Shown here: positions 25,901 through 34,867 of the stretch, one piece after another
Numbering within the stretch: position 1 is the stretch's first letter
How the letters are laid out: each line of letters opens with the position of its first letter
Assembly (NCBI RefSeq): GCF_000315445.1
Contig: NZ_JH992957.1
Location: forward strand, 317,570 to 381,569
Direction: 5' to 3'
Source of the DNA: Alloiococcus otitis ATCC 51267
GTDB taxonomy: Bacteria > Bacillota > Bacilli > Lactobacillales > Carnobacteriaceae_A
DNA: 64,000 bases
Position numbers and translations under genes: made by a program
Notes under the pieces: generated by a model
What the model saw: the letters and a program-made list of their open reading frames with translations, nothing else
What the model was told of the DNA's origin: nothing
Databases searched by the model: none

Positions 25901-27333
25901 ATTTGAACTTCTCAGGTGAATACCAGGCCAAGGCCCACAACTATACCAAGGTTTTGTTTGGAGAAGACCATGTCTACCGGGCTGGGACCATCACGACGAT
26001 TGCTGACAAGACGGCCTTTGGTTTTGTCAAGGGTTATGAAAGGGACAAGCAGATAAACTACCGGTCGGCTGAAGTGGACCGGCTGTCAGATGGTTTAACC
26101 GGAGTGAGACGGTCAACCGGCCAGCACCCAGGAGGGATTATCGTCATACCGGATGACATGGATGTGTTTGATTTCACCCCCATCCAGTACCCGGCTGACG
26201 ACCAGACGGCTGAGTGGCAAACTACCCACTTTGACTTCCACTCCATCGACGAAAACGTCTTGAAGCTGGATATCCTGGGACATGATGACCCGACCATGAT
26301 CCGAAAACTCCAGGACTTGTCCGGCTTTGACCCTCAAGAAATACCGGTAAGTGATGAAGATGTTATGAAAATTTTCTCAGGCCCGGAAGTTCTAGGGGTG
26401 ACCCCAGAGCAAATTTTCTCCAATACCGGAACTCTCGGAGTACCTGAATTTGGTACCCAATTTGTCCGAGAAATGTTAGAGCAAACCCACCCCTCTACCT
26501 TTGCTGAACTCTTGCAGATCTCAGGCCTCTCCCACGGGACAGATGTTTGGCTGGGCAATGCTGAAGAATTAATTCGCAACCACAACATTCCCTTGTCCGA
26601 GGTGATCGGCTGCCGGGATGATATCATGGTCTACCTTCAACACCAAGGTCTTGAAGACAGCCTGGCCTTTAAGATTATGGAATTTGTTCGTAAGGGTCGG
26701 GGCTTGCAAGATGACTGGATTGCTACCATGAAAGAAAATGATGTTCCTGATTGGTATATTGAATCCTGCAAAAAAATCAAGTACATGTTCCCTAAAGCCC
26801 ACGCAGCTGCCTATGTCTTGATGGCCCTTAGGGTAGCTTACTTTAAAGTCCACTACCCCCTTTACTACTACGCTGCCTACTTTTCCATCCGGGCTAGTGA
26901 TTTTGACCTGATCGCCATGGTCAAGGGCAAGGAAGGCATTAAGTCAGCTATGAAGGAAATCAAGGACAAGGAAAGAGAACAAACTGCCACAGCTAAGGAC
27001 AAGGCCTTACTTACCGTCCTTGAAGTAGCCAATGAAATGGTTGAACGGGGTTTTGACTTCAAGATGGTGGACATCGACAAGTCCCAAGCCAAAGACTTTG
27101 TCATCGAAGACAATGGCCTTCGTGCTCCATTTAGGGCAGTCCCTTCCTTGGGGTCCAGTGCCGCCCAGGCTGTCATTGATGCCAGGGAGGACAGCGACTT
27201 CTTGTCCAAGGAAGACCTATCAAAACGGGGCAAGTTGTCGAAAACGGTCATGGACTACCTGGACAATAACCATGTTTTAGACCATTTGCCGGACGAAAAC
27301 CAACTTTCTCTCTTTGACTTTGAGGGGGAATAA
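22990..27333 (+). CDS. polC: DNA polymerase III PolC (Gram-positive replicative polymerase alpha subunit)
   Basis: A 1447-aa replicative polymerase. Order of parts: N-terminal domain, OB fold (~225-320), PHP domain starting near VELHAHTTMSQMDG (~340), inserted DnaQ-like 3'-5' exonuclease with FDVETTGL (~427), polymerase core, a zinc-binding CPNC...CPEC pair (~915-940), and the palm with PDIDLNFSGEYQ (~965). The extreme C-terminus reads NQLSLFDFEGE, a clamp-binding QLSLF peptide. Length and order match the low-GC Gram-positive PolC family. Confidence 0.98.
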   Translation: MSLNQKEMYQVLMQQVHLEEHLQDRPLLKAGSLKQIVVYKAQQAWDLTLQFPQILPFKDFQVLESALLQHIPEVNQIHLRVDAQDDSFDQDLLQDYWPKAVKFSGVDSPLCNDLLDKTLPYLDGKQVYFDLDHEVTRDKFDHDFLPRIQAGYQQVGFPNHFKIKARVDAQKNSDQIAAFRKEKEEKDQALSQELTNQFIKASQKKEEGGSKAKSEALKMGRAIPDHETITQMVDVEEEESRLTFEGYVFDVEIKSLRSDRKLLLFKMTDYSSSFLFKKFSNNSSDEALFDQVQEGMWLKVRGSVQEDTFVKDLVVMAQDIQEVKKEPRRDLAKEGEKRVELHAHTTMSQMDGLVPAKDLVKQAAAFDQPAIAITDHAVVQSFPEAHYAGLDTGVKILYGVEANLVSDGELVAYNPADIKLEEATYVVFDVETTGLSARYDQIIELAAVKMENGEIVSEFQEFIDPGQPLSETTTNLTGITDDMVQGSKSEDEVLHAFQAFSEGTVLVAHNASFDMGFINTAYQRHGLGQADQPVIDTLELSRMLHPNLKSHRLNTLAKRYDVALEHHHRAIYDSESTAKLLWIFLKEAKDQYDMTSHQDLNSQVGEGEAYKQARPTHASILVKNQKGLKNLFKIVSHAHVNYFYRVPRIPKSILSKYREGLLVGSGCGQGELFEAIMQKGYDEALAVAQDYDYIEVMPKSAYIDLLDRDLIKDEATLEEMIENLVKIGHELDIPVVATGNVHYLNPEDAVLRDILLETAKKGAFSKARNPEVHFRTTDEMLEEFSFLGQDQAYEIVVTNTQKIADSIESISPVKEGLYAPKMEGSDQEIRQMSYKQAKALYGDPLPSIVEERLEKELKSIIDNNFSVIYLISQKLVKKSVEDGYLVGSRGSVGSSFVATMTGITEVNPLPPHYRCPNCQHTEFFTNGEVGSGFDLEAKKCPECQSLMESDGHDIPFETFLGFNGDKVPDIDLNFSGEYQAKAHNYTKVLFGEDHVYRAGTITTIADKTAFGFVKGYERDKQINYRSAEVDRLSDGLTGVRRSTGQHPGGIIVIPDDMDVFDFTPIQYPADDQTAEWQTTHFDFHSIDENVLKLDILGHDDPTMIRKLQDLSGFDPQEIPVSDEDVMKIFSGPEVLGVTPEQIFSNTGTLGVPEFGTQFVREMLEQTHPSTFAELLQISGLSHGTDVWLGNAEELIRNHNIPLSEVIGCRDDIMVYLQHQGLEDSLAFKIMEFVRKGRGLQDDWIATMKENDVPDWYIESCKKIKYMFPKAHAAAYVLMALRVAYFKVHYPLYYYAAYFSIRASDFDLIAMVKGKEGIKSAMKEIKDKEREQTATAKDKALLTVLEVANEMVERGFDFKMVDIDKSQAKDFVIEDNGLRAPFRAVPSLGSSAAQAVIDAREDSDFLSKEDLSKRGKLSKTVMDYLDNNHVLDHLPDENQLSLFDFEGE

Positions 27334-27370
27334 GAGAAGAAACCAGTTAGGATCAGCTTTTGGTCCAAAC

Positions 27371-27399
27371 TTGCATCAGGCTAGGAGACCTGCTATAAT
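27371..27399 (+). promoter_or_regulatory. Promoter of the rimP-nusA-infB operon
   Basis: TTGCAT (27371-27376), 17 bases, TATAAT (27394-27399) with an upstream TGC. Confidence 0.8.
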
Positions 27400-27430
27400 A
27401 GGTGTCGTGCCAAAGGTAAATAAAGGAAAG

Positions 27431-27460
27431 GAGTGAGCGAATTATTCGCTCACTCTTTTT
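27431..27460 (+). terminator. Intrinsic terminator/attenuator in the rimP leader
   Basis: A perfect 11-bp hairpin (27431-27441 / 27445-27455) with a TTA loop and TTTTT. It sits ~25 bases after the predicted transcription start and before rimP. In Bacillus subtilis a NusA-dependent terminator at the same place lets NusA repress its own operon; this hairpin is the likely equivalent. It may also stop polC readthrough. Confidence 0.85.
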
Positions 27461-27493
27461 GATGACAAATTTTTGATTAAAGAGGTGAAGGCT

Positions 27494-27964
27494 TTGAAGA
27501 TCCAAGATAAAGTTTTGGACTTGGCGAAACCCTTAGCTGAGGACCTAGGTTATCAGATTGTTGACGTTGAATACTTAAAAGAAGGTCAGAATTGGTTCTT
27601 GCGGGTCTATATTGACCAAGCTGGTGGGGTAAGCTTGGATGACTGCACCCAATTCAGTGAACAATTAAGTGGACTCCTGGACCAGCAAGAGACTAACTTT
27701 ATCCCTCAAGCATACTATTTAGAGGTGTCTTCTCCTGGTGCTGAGCGCCCCCTTAAAACGGCAGAAGACCTCAAGCAAGCAGTCGGATCTTATATTCATG
27801 TTAAATTGTATGAAATGATTGGGCCTGACAATGCATTTGAAGGACACTTAAAAGAAGTCGATCAAGACACCATTACCCTGACTGTTAAGGTCAAAACTCG
27901 TAAAAAAGATGTTGTGATTAACCGAGATAATATCTCAAAAGCTAGACTAGCAATTGAATTTTAG
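27494..27964 (+). CDS. rimP: Ribosome maturation factor RimP
   Basis: A 156-aa two-domain protein needed for 30S subunit assembly. Seen are LGYQIVDVEY, WFLRVYIDQAGGVSLDDC and YYLEVSSPGAERPLK, all family blocks. The TTG at 27494 is preferred because AGAGGTG lies 6 bases upstream and MKIQDKVLDLAKP aligns with family starts; the frame is open to 27473. nusA follows closely. Confidence 0.95.
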   Translation: MKIQDKVLDLAKPLAEDLGYQIVDVEYLKEGQNWFLRVYIDQAGGVSLDDCTQFSEQLSGLLDQQETNFIPQAYYLEVSSPGAERPLKTAEDLKQAVGSYIHVKLYEMIGPDNAFEGHLKEVDQDTITLTVKVKTRKKDVVINRDNISKARLAIEF

Positions 27965-27980
27965 ACTGAAGGAGAGAACT

Positions 27981-29306
27981 ATGAGTAAAGAATTGGCTGG
28001 CGCTTTGGAAGTTTTAGAGAAGGAAAAAGGAATTTCAAAAGATATTGTCATTGAAGCCTTGGAAGACGCCTTGGTTGCAGCATATAAAAGAAATTATGGG
28101 ACCTCTCAAAATGTGGAGGTCAATTTCAATGATGCTTCTGGGGATATTACTGTCTACCAGGTCAAGGAAGTGGTGGAAGAAGCAGAAGATACCAATAGTC
28201 AGATTGCCTTGGTGGATGCTAGAGAAATCAACCGGGCTTATGAAGTGGGGGACAAGATCAAATTTGAAGTCACACCCAAGTCTTTCGGTCGGATAGCAGC
28301 CCAAACAGCCAAGCAAGTTGTCCTGCAAAGAATGCGGGAAGCAGAGCGGTCCATCATTTACAATGAATATATTGAATACCAAGATGACCTCATGACGGGT
28401 ACGGTTGAAAGACAAGACAACCGCTTTATTTACATTGACTTGGGCAAGGTGGAAGCTGTTTTGTCTAAGCGTGACCAAATCGAAGATGAAAGTTACAATT
28501 CTCACGACCGGATTAAGGTTTATGTTAGCAAGGTGGAAGATTCTACCAAAGGCCCCCAAGTCTTTGTCAGCCGGACCCACCCCAATTTAATCAAACGTCT
28601 TTTTGAACAAGAAGTTCCTGAAATTTATGATGGGACTGTTGAGATTGTTTCTATTGCCAGAGAAGCAGGAGACCGGTCCAAGTTGGCTGTGACTTCCCAC
28701 GACAGCGAAGTTGATGCTGTTGGGACCTGTGTCGGTGCCAAGGGAGCCCGGGTCCAGGTTGTCGTTGATGAATTAAACGGGGAGAACATGGACATTGTGG
28801 AATGGGACAAAGATCCCCGCATCTTCATCGAAAATGCCTTGAACCCAGCTCAAGTTTTGGCTGTTCAATTTAGTTCAGATGACCATTCCTGCCGGGTTGT
28901 CGTCCCAGATTACCAACTTTCCTTGGCCATTGGTAAGAAAGGGCAAAATGTTCGTTTAGCTGCCAAATTGACAGGCTACAAAATTGATATTCTACCTGAA
29001 AGCCAGGTTAATTTGGAAGATGGGTCCTTTGAAGACGGCGGAACTTACCAGGTTGACGAAGAAGTAGAGCCAAGTGAAGCTGAGCCAGGAGATGAACCAG
29101 TAGCGGATAGCCTTAACCAAGAAAGTCAAGAATTAGGAGACCAAGCAGAAAATCCGACAAATCTAGAAGGTTTGGACGAGTTAGAAGATGGTCAAGCCAG
29201 TGTAGGAGAGGAAGAAGATTTGGACTCGAGCTCGGCCGAGCTAAGCCAAGATGATGAATCTACCCTTGACGTAAACGAAGCAAGTGACCTAGACCTAGAT
29301 GAATAG
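27981..29306 (+). CDS. nusA: Transcription termination/antitermination factor NusA
   Basis: A 441-aa NusA: N-terminal RNA-polymerase-binding domain (1-~125), S1 domain (~135-200), then KH1 and KH2 domains to about residue 345 (SLAIGKKGQNVRLAAKLTG). The last ~95 residues form an acidic, low-complexity tail rich in E, D, S and G, longer than in Bacillus NusA (~370 aa). The ATG at 27981 has AAGGAG upstream; an in-frame start at 27954 inside rimP is unlikely. The tail could contact basic partners or modulate termination; this is a guess. Confidence 0.96.
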   Translation: MSKELAGALEVLEKEKGISKDIVIEALEDALVAAYKRNYGTSQNVEVNFNDASGDITVYQVKEVVEEAEDTNSQIALVDAREINRAYEVGDKIKFEVTPKSFGRIAAQTAKQVVLQRMREAERSIIYNEYIEYQDDLMTGTVERQDNRFIYIDLGKVEAVLSKRDQIEDESYNSHDRIKVYVSKVEDSTKGPQVFVSRTHPNLIKRLFEQEVPEIYDGTVEIVSIAREAGDRSKLAVTSHDSEVDAVGTCVGAKGARVQVVVDELNGENMDIVEWDKDPRIFIENALNPAQVLAVQFSSDDHSCRVVVPDYQLSLAIGKKGQNVRLAAKLTGYKIDILPESQVNLEDGSFEDGGTYQVDEEVEPSEAEPGDEPVADSLNQESQELGDQAENPTNLEGLDELEDGQASVGEEEDLDSSSAELSQDDESTLDVNEASDLDLDE

Positions 29307-29360
29307 GCTAAGTACCTGTTTAGAATAATCGATCAGACCCAAGCTTAAGGAGCTGGTAGC

Positions 29361-29657
29361 TTGAAAAAGAAAAAAATCCCGATGCGGAAATGCGTTATTT
29401 TAAATGAAATGAAACCCAAAAAAGACATGGTCCGTATTGTTCGCGACAAGGAAGGTCAAGTTTCCATTGACCCGACCGGAAAGAAAAATGGTCGAGGAGC
29501 TTATGTTTCAGTTGACCCTTCCATTATCGAAGAAGGCCGGAAAAAAGATGTCCTAGCCCGGGCCTTAAATACGGAAATTCCAGATGATTTTTACCAGGAA
29601 CTCAAAGAATACGTTGAATACACTCAGGCAAGGGCAGAATTATTAAATGAACAATAA
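29361..29657 (+). CDS. ylxR: YlxR family RNA-binding protein (DUF448)
   Basis: A 98-aa basic protein. PMRKCVILNEMKPKKDMVRIVR and GRGAYVS (given in parts) are the family marks. It lies between nusA and ylxQ as in all Firmicutes. Recent work on relatives suggests roles in transcription or RNase P regulation. The TTG start at 29361 has AAGGAG upstream, 9 bases away. It overlaps ylxQ by 11 bases. Confidence 0.93.
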   Translation: MKKKKIPMRKCVILNEMKPKKDMVRIVRDKEGQVSIDPTGKKNGRGAYVSVDPSIIEEGRKKDVLARALNTEIPDDFYQELKEYVEYTQARAELLNEQ

Positions 29658-29949
29658 AGACAAGGCCTTAAATCTTTTGGGCCTAGCCCAAAGAGCAGGC
29701 AAGTTGGTGACCGGTCAAGGACCTGTTTTAGAATCCATCCGGTCCAAGCGGGGCTACTATGTCATCCTGGCCAAGGATGCTTCGCCCAGGTCCATTAAAC
29801 AATTTACCGACAAGTGTCACAGTTATGAAATAGCCCTGAATTTAGACTATACAAGTGAAGAAATTTCCCGAGCAATTGGCAAAAACCGCAAATCTTGTTC
29901 ACTCACGGATAGGGGGTTTGCCAAGTCTTTTGCCAGTTTACACAGATGA
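29647..29949 (+). CDS. ylxQ: L7Ae-family ribosomal/RNA-binding protein YlxQ
   Basis: A 100-aa protein of the L7Ae/L30e fold, which binds kink-turn RNA. NLLGLAQRAGKLVTGQ near the N-terminus and ILAKDASPRS are typical. The role in bacteria is not well defined. The start overlaps ylxR, so translation is probably coupled. Confidence 0.92.
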   Translation: MNNKDKALNLLGLAQRAGKLVTGQGPVLESIRSKRGYYVILAKDASPRSIKQFTDKCHSYEIALNLDYTSEEISRAIGKNRKSCSLTDRGFAKSFASLHR

Positions 29950-29964
29950 TAGAAAGGTGATTGT

Positions 29965-32325
29965 ATGAGCAAAATGCGTGTTTACGAATTTGCCAAAGAA
30001 ATCGACCTCCCTAGCAAAGAGGTATTAGAGTTAGCCAATGAAGCCGGCTTGACCTTTAAAAGTCACATGGCCTCTATTAGCGACCAAGATAAACAAACGA
30101 TCAAGAATGCCTTAGCCGATAGACAAAATCAGAGTCAAAAGCAAAACAAGCCTGACAATAATTCGAAACAAAACAAGACCGAGAATAACCCTAAGCAAGG
30201 TAAGACAGGCCAAAATCAATCTAAGCAAGGCAAGGGCAAAAGCAAAAATACTTCCAAAAACAAGCCAACTAAGGGAAACAAACAAGGCAAAGCAAATAAC
30301 AAAAAAGCAAAAAATAAACCTACTCCTAAGAAAGAAGGCAAGCAAGATAAACAGGGAAAAGGCAAGGAAAACACCAAAATGAACCCGCGTAAAAGAACGA
30401 CAGACGAAACCGAAAAAGGCGAACAAGGCAAGAACCGTAAGCAAAAACGGAGTTCTAGACAGCACCGTGGGATCCACGGCGGACCAGCTGGCAACCGTAA
30501 AAAACAAAAACGAAACAAGCAAAAACAGGGCAACCAGCAAGCAAATCCAACCCCCCGCAAAAATAAACCTCTACCAGAGTCAGTTGAATATTCTGAAGGG
30601 ATGACTGTTTTTGAACTGGCTAAAAAACTCCACCGGGAACCAGCCGAAATTGTTAAAAAACTCTTTATGATGGGAGTTGTGGCCAACCAAAACCAATCAT
30701 TAGATGCGGATGCCATTGAATTGATCCTAGCTGACTATGGGGTGGAAGCCAAGGAAAAAGTTGAAGTGGATATTGCTGACTTTGATAATTACTTCGACCA
30801 AAAGCCGGTTGAAGAAAACCTCAAAACCCGTCCAGCCGCTGTCACAATCATGGGACACGTCGACCACGGCAAGACCACCCTCTTGGACACCTTACGGGAA
30901 GCCAATGTAGCTGAAGGCGAAGCTGGGGGGATTACCCAGCATATTGGGGCCTACCAGGTAGAAGTTGACGGTAAGTTAATCACCTTCCTGGACACCCCTG
31001 GCCACGCTGCCTTTACCACCATGCGGGCTCGAGGAGCAGATATTACCGATGTCGCTATTATTGTAGTGGCAGCTGATGATGGAGTGATGCCTCAGACAGA
31101 AGAAGCCATTAACCACGCTAAAGCAGCAGGAGTTCCGATTATCATAGCCGTCAATAAGGTTGATAAACCAGATGCCAACCCCCAAAAAGTCATGCAAGAA
31201 CTAACCGCCTATGAATTGATTCCAGAAGACTGGGGCGGGGATACGATCTTTGTTGAGATTTCTGCTAAGTTTAACCAAAACCTTGATGAGCTTTTGGAAA
31301 TGATCCTTTTGGTGGCTGAAGTAGAAGAACTTAAGGCAGACCCAAGTCGGAATGCTATCGGTAGTGTGATCGAAGCGAGACTGGACAAGGCCCAAGGACC
31401 AGTAGCAACCCTGCTTGTCCAAGAAGGAACCCTCCACCATGGGGACTCCATCGTGGTCGGCAACACCCATGGCCGGATTCGGACCATGACTAATGACAAG
31501 GGACGCCGGGTTAAGAAAGCTTTGCCATCCACACCCGTTGAAATCACCGGCTTAAACGACACACCCCAAGCTGGGGACCGTTTTGTCGTCTTTGAGGATG
31601 AAAAAACTGCCCGTCAAGTTGGTGAACGCCGGGCCAATGCAGCAACTGAAGCCAGTCGTAAGGCCAGCCAAAAAATCACCCTGGACAACTTGTTTGATAG
31701 CTTAGAAGAGGGCGAGTTAAAAGAAGTTAATGTCATTGTCAAAGCCGATGTCCAAGGGTCAGTTGAGGCCTTGGTTTCCTCCTTAGAGAAAATTGATGTG
31801 GAAGGAGTCAAGATTAACATCATCCACACAGGGGTAGGAGCCATCAATGAAAGTGATATTACTCTTGCTTCTGCTGGGAATGCCATTATTATCGGCTTCA
31901 ACGTTAGACCGACCCCACAGGCCCAAGAAAGTGCCGACCGGGAAGAAGTTGAAATCAGAACCCACCGTGTGATCTACAATGCCATTGAAGAAATTGAACA
32001 AGCCATGAAAGGGATGCTTGACCCTGAGTTTGAAGAAAAAGTCACTGGGACAGCTACTGTTCGTGAAACCTTTAATGTCTCCAAGGTTGGGACCATTGCC
32101 GGCTGTTTCGTTTCAAATGGCGTGATTAAACGATCCAGCTCAGTCCGTTTAATCCGAGATGGGGTAGTCATCCATGAAGGAGAACTATCTAGTTTGAAAC
32201 GCTTCCAAGACGATGCTAAAGAAGTTTCCAATGGCTTTGAATGTGGCCTTACCATCGAAGGCTATAATGATATTAAAGTTGATGATGTTATTGAAGCTTA
32301 TGAAATGGTTGAATTACCAAGATAG
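29965..32325 (+). CDS. infB: Translation initiation factor IF-2
   Basis: A 786-aa IF-2. It has an N-terminal IF2-N motif ([19 protein letters not shown]), then about 150 residues of low-complexity sequence made mostly of K, N, Q, G and T (residues ~50-205). A second IF2-N domain follows, then the G domain with GHVDHGKT (~296), DTPGH and NKVDKP, and domains II-IV. It recruits fMet-tRNA to the 30S subunit. Confidence 0.98.
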   Translation: MSKMRVYEFAKEIDLPSKEVLELANEAGLTFKSHMASISDQDKQTIKNALADRQNQSQKQNKPDNNSKQNKTENNPKQGKTGQNQSKQGKGKSKNTSKNKPTKGNKQGKANNKKAKNKPTPKKEGKQDKQGKGKENTKMNPRKRTTDETEKGEQGKNRKQKRSSRQHRGIHGGPAGNRKKQKRNKQKQGNQQANPTPRKNKPLPESVEYSEGMTVFELAKKLHREPAEIVKKLFMMGVVANQNQSLDADAIELILADYGVEAKEKVEVDIADFDNYFDQKPVEENLKTRPAAVTIMGHVDHGKTTLLDTLREANVAEGEAGGITQHIGAYQVEVDGKLITFLDTPGHAAFTTMRARGADITDVAIIVVAADDGVMPQTEEAINHAKAAGVPIIIAVNKVDKPDANPQKVMQELTAYELIPEDWGGDTIFVEISAKFNQNLDELLEMILLVAEVEELKADPSRNAIGSVIEARLDKAQGPVATLLVQEGTLHHGDSIVVGNTHGRIRTMTNDKGRRVKKALPSTPVEITGLNDTPQAGDRFVVFEDEKTARQVGERRANAATEASRKASQKITLDNLFDSLEEGELKEVNVIVKADVQGSVEALVSSLEKIDVEGVKINIIHTGVGAINESDITLASAGNAIIIGFNVRPTPQAQESADREEVEIRTHRVIYNAIEEIEQAMKGMLDPEFEEKVTGTATVRETFNVSKVGTIAGCFVSNGVIKRSSSVRLIRDGVVIHEGELSSLKRFQDDAKEVSNGFECGLTIEGYNDIKVDDVIEAYEMVELPR

Positions 32326-32342
32326 ACAAGGAGTGTGACCCT

Positions 32343-32699
32343 ATGCCGAGCCACAGACAAGGACGTGTCGCCCAAGAGATCAAGCGTGAAGCAACGGATA
32401 TTTTGCGAAATGAGGTCCGAGATCCTCGTGTCGATGGGGTGACCATCACGGATGCTGAAGTGACGGCTGATCTTCAACACGCTAAAATATTCTACTCCAC
32501 CTTGTCCGATGATGACCAAGTTAAGACTGAAACCCAAGAAGGACTTGACAAGGCAAGTGGATTGGTCCGAAGTGAAATTGGCAACCGGATTAAGTTGTTT
32601 AAGACACCTGAAATCCGTTTTGTCCGGGACGAATCCTTAGAATACGGCAACCGGATTGACCAAATTATCAATGAATTACACCAGGAAGATTCAAACTAA
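32343..32699 (+). CDS. rbfA: Ribosome-binding factor A
   Basis: A 118-aa KH-fold cold-shock protein for 16S rRNA 5' end maturation. It begins PSHRQGRVAQEIKREATDIL and contains VRDPRVDGVTITDAEVT (given in parts). It lies in the usual infB-rbfA-truB order. Confidence 0.96.
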   Translation: MPSHRQGRVAQEIKREATDILRNEVRDPRVDGVTITDAEVTADLQHAKIFYSTLSDDDQVKTETQEGLDKASGLVRSEIGNRIKLFKTPEIRFVRDESLEYGNRIDQIINELHQEDSN

Positions 32700-32729
32700 C
32701 TTGTTTGCCTTAAGTAAGTCTTTGGGTTG

Positions 32730-32750
32730 GGCCAGGTCAAATACCTGGCC
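32730..32750 (+). other. GC-rich hairpin between rbfA and truB
   Basis: Perfect 8-bp stem GGCCAGGT / ACCTGGCC with a 5-base loop and no T run. It could be an RNA-processing or stabilising structure within the operon transcript. Confidence 0.5.
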
Positions 32751-32801
32751 TTATGCCCTTACATAGTCATTTATTCAGCAAGAAAAAAGGAAGTGAGATT
32801 C

Positions 32802-33716
32802 GTGGATGGCCTCTTAGCCTTGTGGAAAGAAAGAGGAATGACTAGCCATGATTGTGTCTATAAAGTGAGGAAGATACTGGCCACTAAGAAGGTTGGCCAC
32901 TCTGGTACTCTAGACCCAGATGTCGATGGCGTTCTCCCCCTTGGAATTGGCAAGGGGACCAAGATGTTAGAATATATGGTAGAGTCTTCTAAGACCTACC
33001 AGGGGCAAGTGGAACTTGGTCAGTCAACCACAACCCAGGACGGGAGTGGAGACATCCTATCCCAGGCTCCAGTCACAGCTTCCGACTTAAATAAAGAACA
33101 AGTTGACCGTGTTCTCAATCGCTTTATAGGGGAGGTCAGTCAGGTCCCACCCATGTATTCCGCTGTTCGGGTCAAGGGACGTCGTTTATACGACTATGCC
33201 CGTAAGAATGAAGCCGTAGACCGGCCGGAGAGGAAGGTAGTTATTCAGGCTTTAGACCGGACTTCTGACTTAGCCTTTGACCCAATGAAGCAGACTGCTA
33301 GCTTTTCCTTTAGGGTGCTTTGCAGTAAGGGGACCTATGTCAGGACCTTGGCTGAAGATATTGCCCGAGAGTTGGGATATCCTGGTTATATGAGTGACTT
33401 GACCCGGCTAGGGAGCGGGGGTTTTACCAAAGAGGACTGCTTGACCCTCAACCAGCTAGAAGACCTGGTAAACCAGGGGCAAGTTGCTGACTGCTTAGAG
33501 CCCATCGAAAGAGCCCTTAGTCACTTGCCCTCCCAGCAGCTGTCAAGTGAAGAATGGTCCCGGGTAAAACATGGGGCTTTATTGAGCCGAGCTGACTATG
33601 CCCAGACCTATCCACTGGTTTTGTATTACCAAAACCAGGCGGTAGCTATTTACCAGGCTCATCCAGAAAAACCAGATCTTTTGAAACCTAAGAAAGTATT
33701 AAGGACAGAAATGTAG
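32802..33716 (+). CDS. truB: tRNA pseudouridine(55) synthase TruB
   Basis: A 304-aa enzyme that makes pseudouridine 55 in the T-arm of tRNAs. The catalytic aspartate is in GTLDPDVDGVLPLGIG. The protein has the C-terminal PUA-like region. The frame is open upstream to 32727, but the GTG at 32802 has AAGGAAGTGAG just upstream and gives the standard MDGLLALWKERGMTSHD start. Confidence 0.95.
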   Translation: MDGLLALWKERGMTSHDCVYKVRKILATKKVGHSGTLDPDVDGVLPLGIGKGTKMLEYMVESSKTYQGQVELGQSTTTQDGSGDILSQAPVTASDLNKEQVDRVLNRFIGEVSQVPPMYSAVRVKGRRLYDYARKNEAVDRPERKVVIQALDRTSDLAFDPMKQTASFSFRVLCSKGTYVRTLAEDIARELGYPGYMSDLTRLGSGGFTKEDCLTLNQLEDLVNQGQVADCLEPIERALSHLPSQQLSSEEWSRVKHGALLSRADYAQTYPLVLYYQNQAVAIYQAHPEKPDLLKPKKVLRTEM

Positions 33717-33724
33717 GTGTCGAA

Positions 33725-34684
33725 TTGCAAGTTAAGAAAATACATCACCCTTACCAGCCAGCTGACCTTCACAGGGATGAGATCGTTTTGATATTAGGCT
33801 TTTTTGACGGTGTTCATAGAGGACATGCCAAAGTGATCAAAGAAGGGGTCCAACTAGCCCAAGACCAGGGCTTAACGAGCGTGGTCATGACTTTCAACCG
33901 TCATCCCTCCTTGGTTTACCAAAAATATGATCCCAGCCGGCATGCCTACTTAACTACCCGTGAACGTAAGTTAGACTTGATCGAGCGACTTGGGGTGGAC
34001 ATTTTATATGAAATGGATTTCACCTCTAGTTTGGGAGCCTTGACACCGGAAGAATTTGTCCAAGACTATATGGTAGACTGGCATGCTAAATATGTGGTAG
34101 CCGGTTTTGACTATACTTATGGCAAGAAAGACATTGCCAATATGGAAAGACTGCCTAAACTGGCACAAGGCCGTTTTGAGGTCAAGACTGTCCAGATGTA
34201 TTCCGATGACCAAGGCAAAATTTCCTCGACTAGGATTCGGCAATTGATTGCAAACGGCCAGGTCAAAGCAGCCAACCAGCTTCTGGGTTACTATTATGAA
34301 ACAAGCGGGTATGTCATCCATGGCGAAGCCAGGGGACGGGACTTGGGTTATCCAACAGCCAATATTGAACCCCATCCCCAAGTCTTTCTGCCCGGAGTCG
34401 GTATCTATACCGTGGCTATCCAAGTCAATGGCCAGTGGTACGGCGGCATGGCTTCTATTGGCTACAATGTAACCTTTGGCTTTCGCAACAACCAGTCTAT
34501 TGAGGTAAATATTTTTGATTTTGACCAAATGATCTACGGGGAAAATGTTAGAATTAAGTGGTTGGACTACCTTCGTTCAGAAGAAAAATTCGACTCTAGC
34601 CAGGACTTGATTGACCAGCTGGGTAAAGACCAAAAGGACTCGGAAAAGAGACTAGCAGACCTAGACCCTGACTGCTTATATTAA
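33725..34684 (+). CDS. ribF: Bifunctional riboflavin kinase / FAD synthetase
   Basis: A 319-aa enzyme that turns riboflavin into FMN and FAD. The N-terminal FAD synthetase nucleotidyltransferase motif is GFFDGVHRGH, with SSTRIRQLI later. The C-terminal riboflavin kinase domain has GRDLGYPTANI. The start is TTG at 33725, 8 bases after the truB stop, with TAGGTG as RBS. Confidence 0.96.
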   Translation: MQVKKIHHPYQPADLHRDEIVLILGFFDGVHRGHAKVIKEGVQLAQDQGLTSVVMTFNRHPSLVYQKYDPSRHAYLTTRERKLDLIERLGVDILYEMDFTSSLGALTPEEFVQDYMVDWHAKYVVAGFDYTYGKKDIANMERLPKLAQGRFEVKTVQMYSDDQGKISSTRIRQLIANGQVKAANQLLGYYYETSGYVIHGEARGRDLGYPTANIEPHPQVFLPGVGIYTVAIQVNGQWYGGMASIGYNVTFGFRNNQSIEVNIFDFDQMIYGENVRIKWLDYLRSEEKFDSSQDLIDQLGKDQKDSEKRLADLDPDCLY

Positions 34685-34717
34685 GGGCTTTTTTGCTAAA
34701 TAATTGGAACATTATTG

Positions 34718-34746
34718 TTGACAGCTAGCCGGTCTTTTATTAAAAT
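34718..34746 (+). promoter_or_regulatory. hrcA operon promoter
   Basis: TTGACA (34718-34723), 17 bases, TAAAAT (34741-34746). Confidence 0.85.
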
Positions 34747-34757
34747 AAGAATTGAAG

Positions 34758-34784
34758 TTAGCACTCGGGTCTTGTGAGTGCTAA
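34758..34784 (+). promoter_or_regulatory. CIRCE element (HrcA operator)
   Basis: The perfect inverted repeat TTAGCACTC-N9-GAGTGCTAA lies just after the predicted transcription start. HrcA binds it and represses the heat-shock operon until misfolded protein titrates GroEL. Confidence 0.98.
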
Positions 34785-34867
34785 TTTTAATGATAAGTAT
34801 TAACCAAGTTAAACCGAAGCTTGTTTAGGGGAACTTGGTGGACTGTTTTGCTGAAAGGATGAGTAAC

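Noticed and set aside
30112..30716. Long minus-strand frames opposite infB
   Set aside because: They mirror the K/N/Q-rich low-complexity part of IF-2 and have no start signals or domain features.
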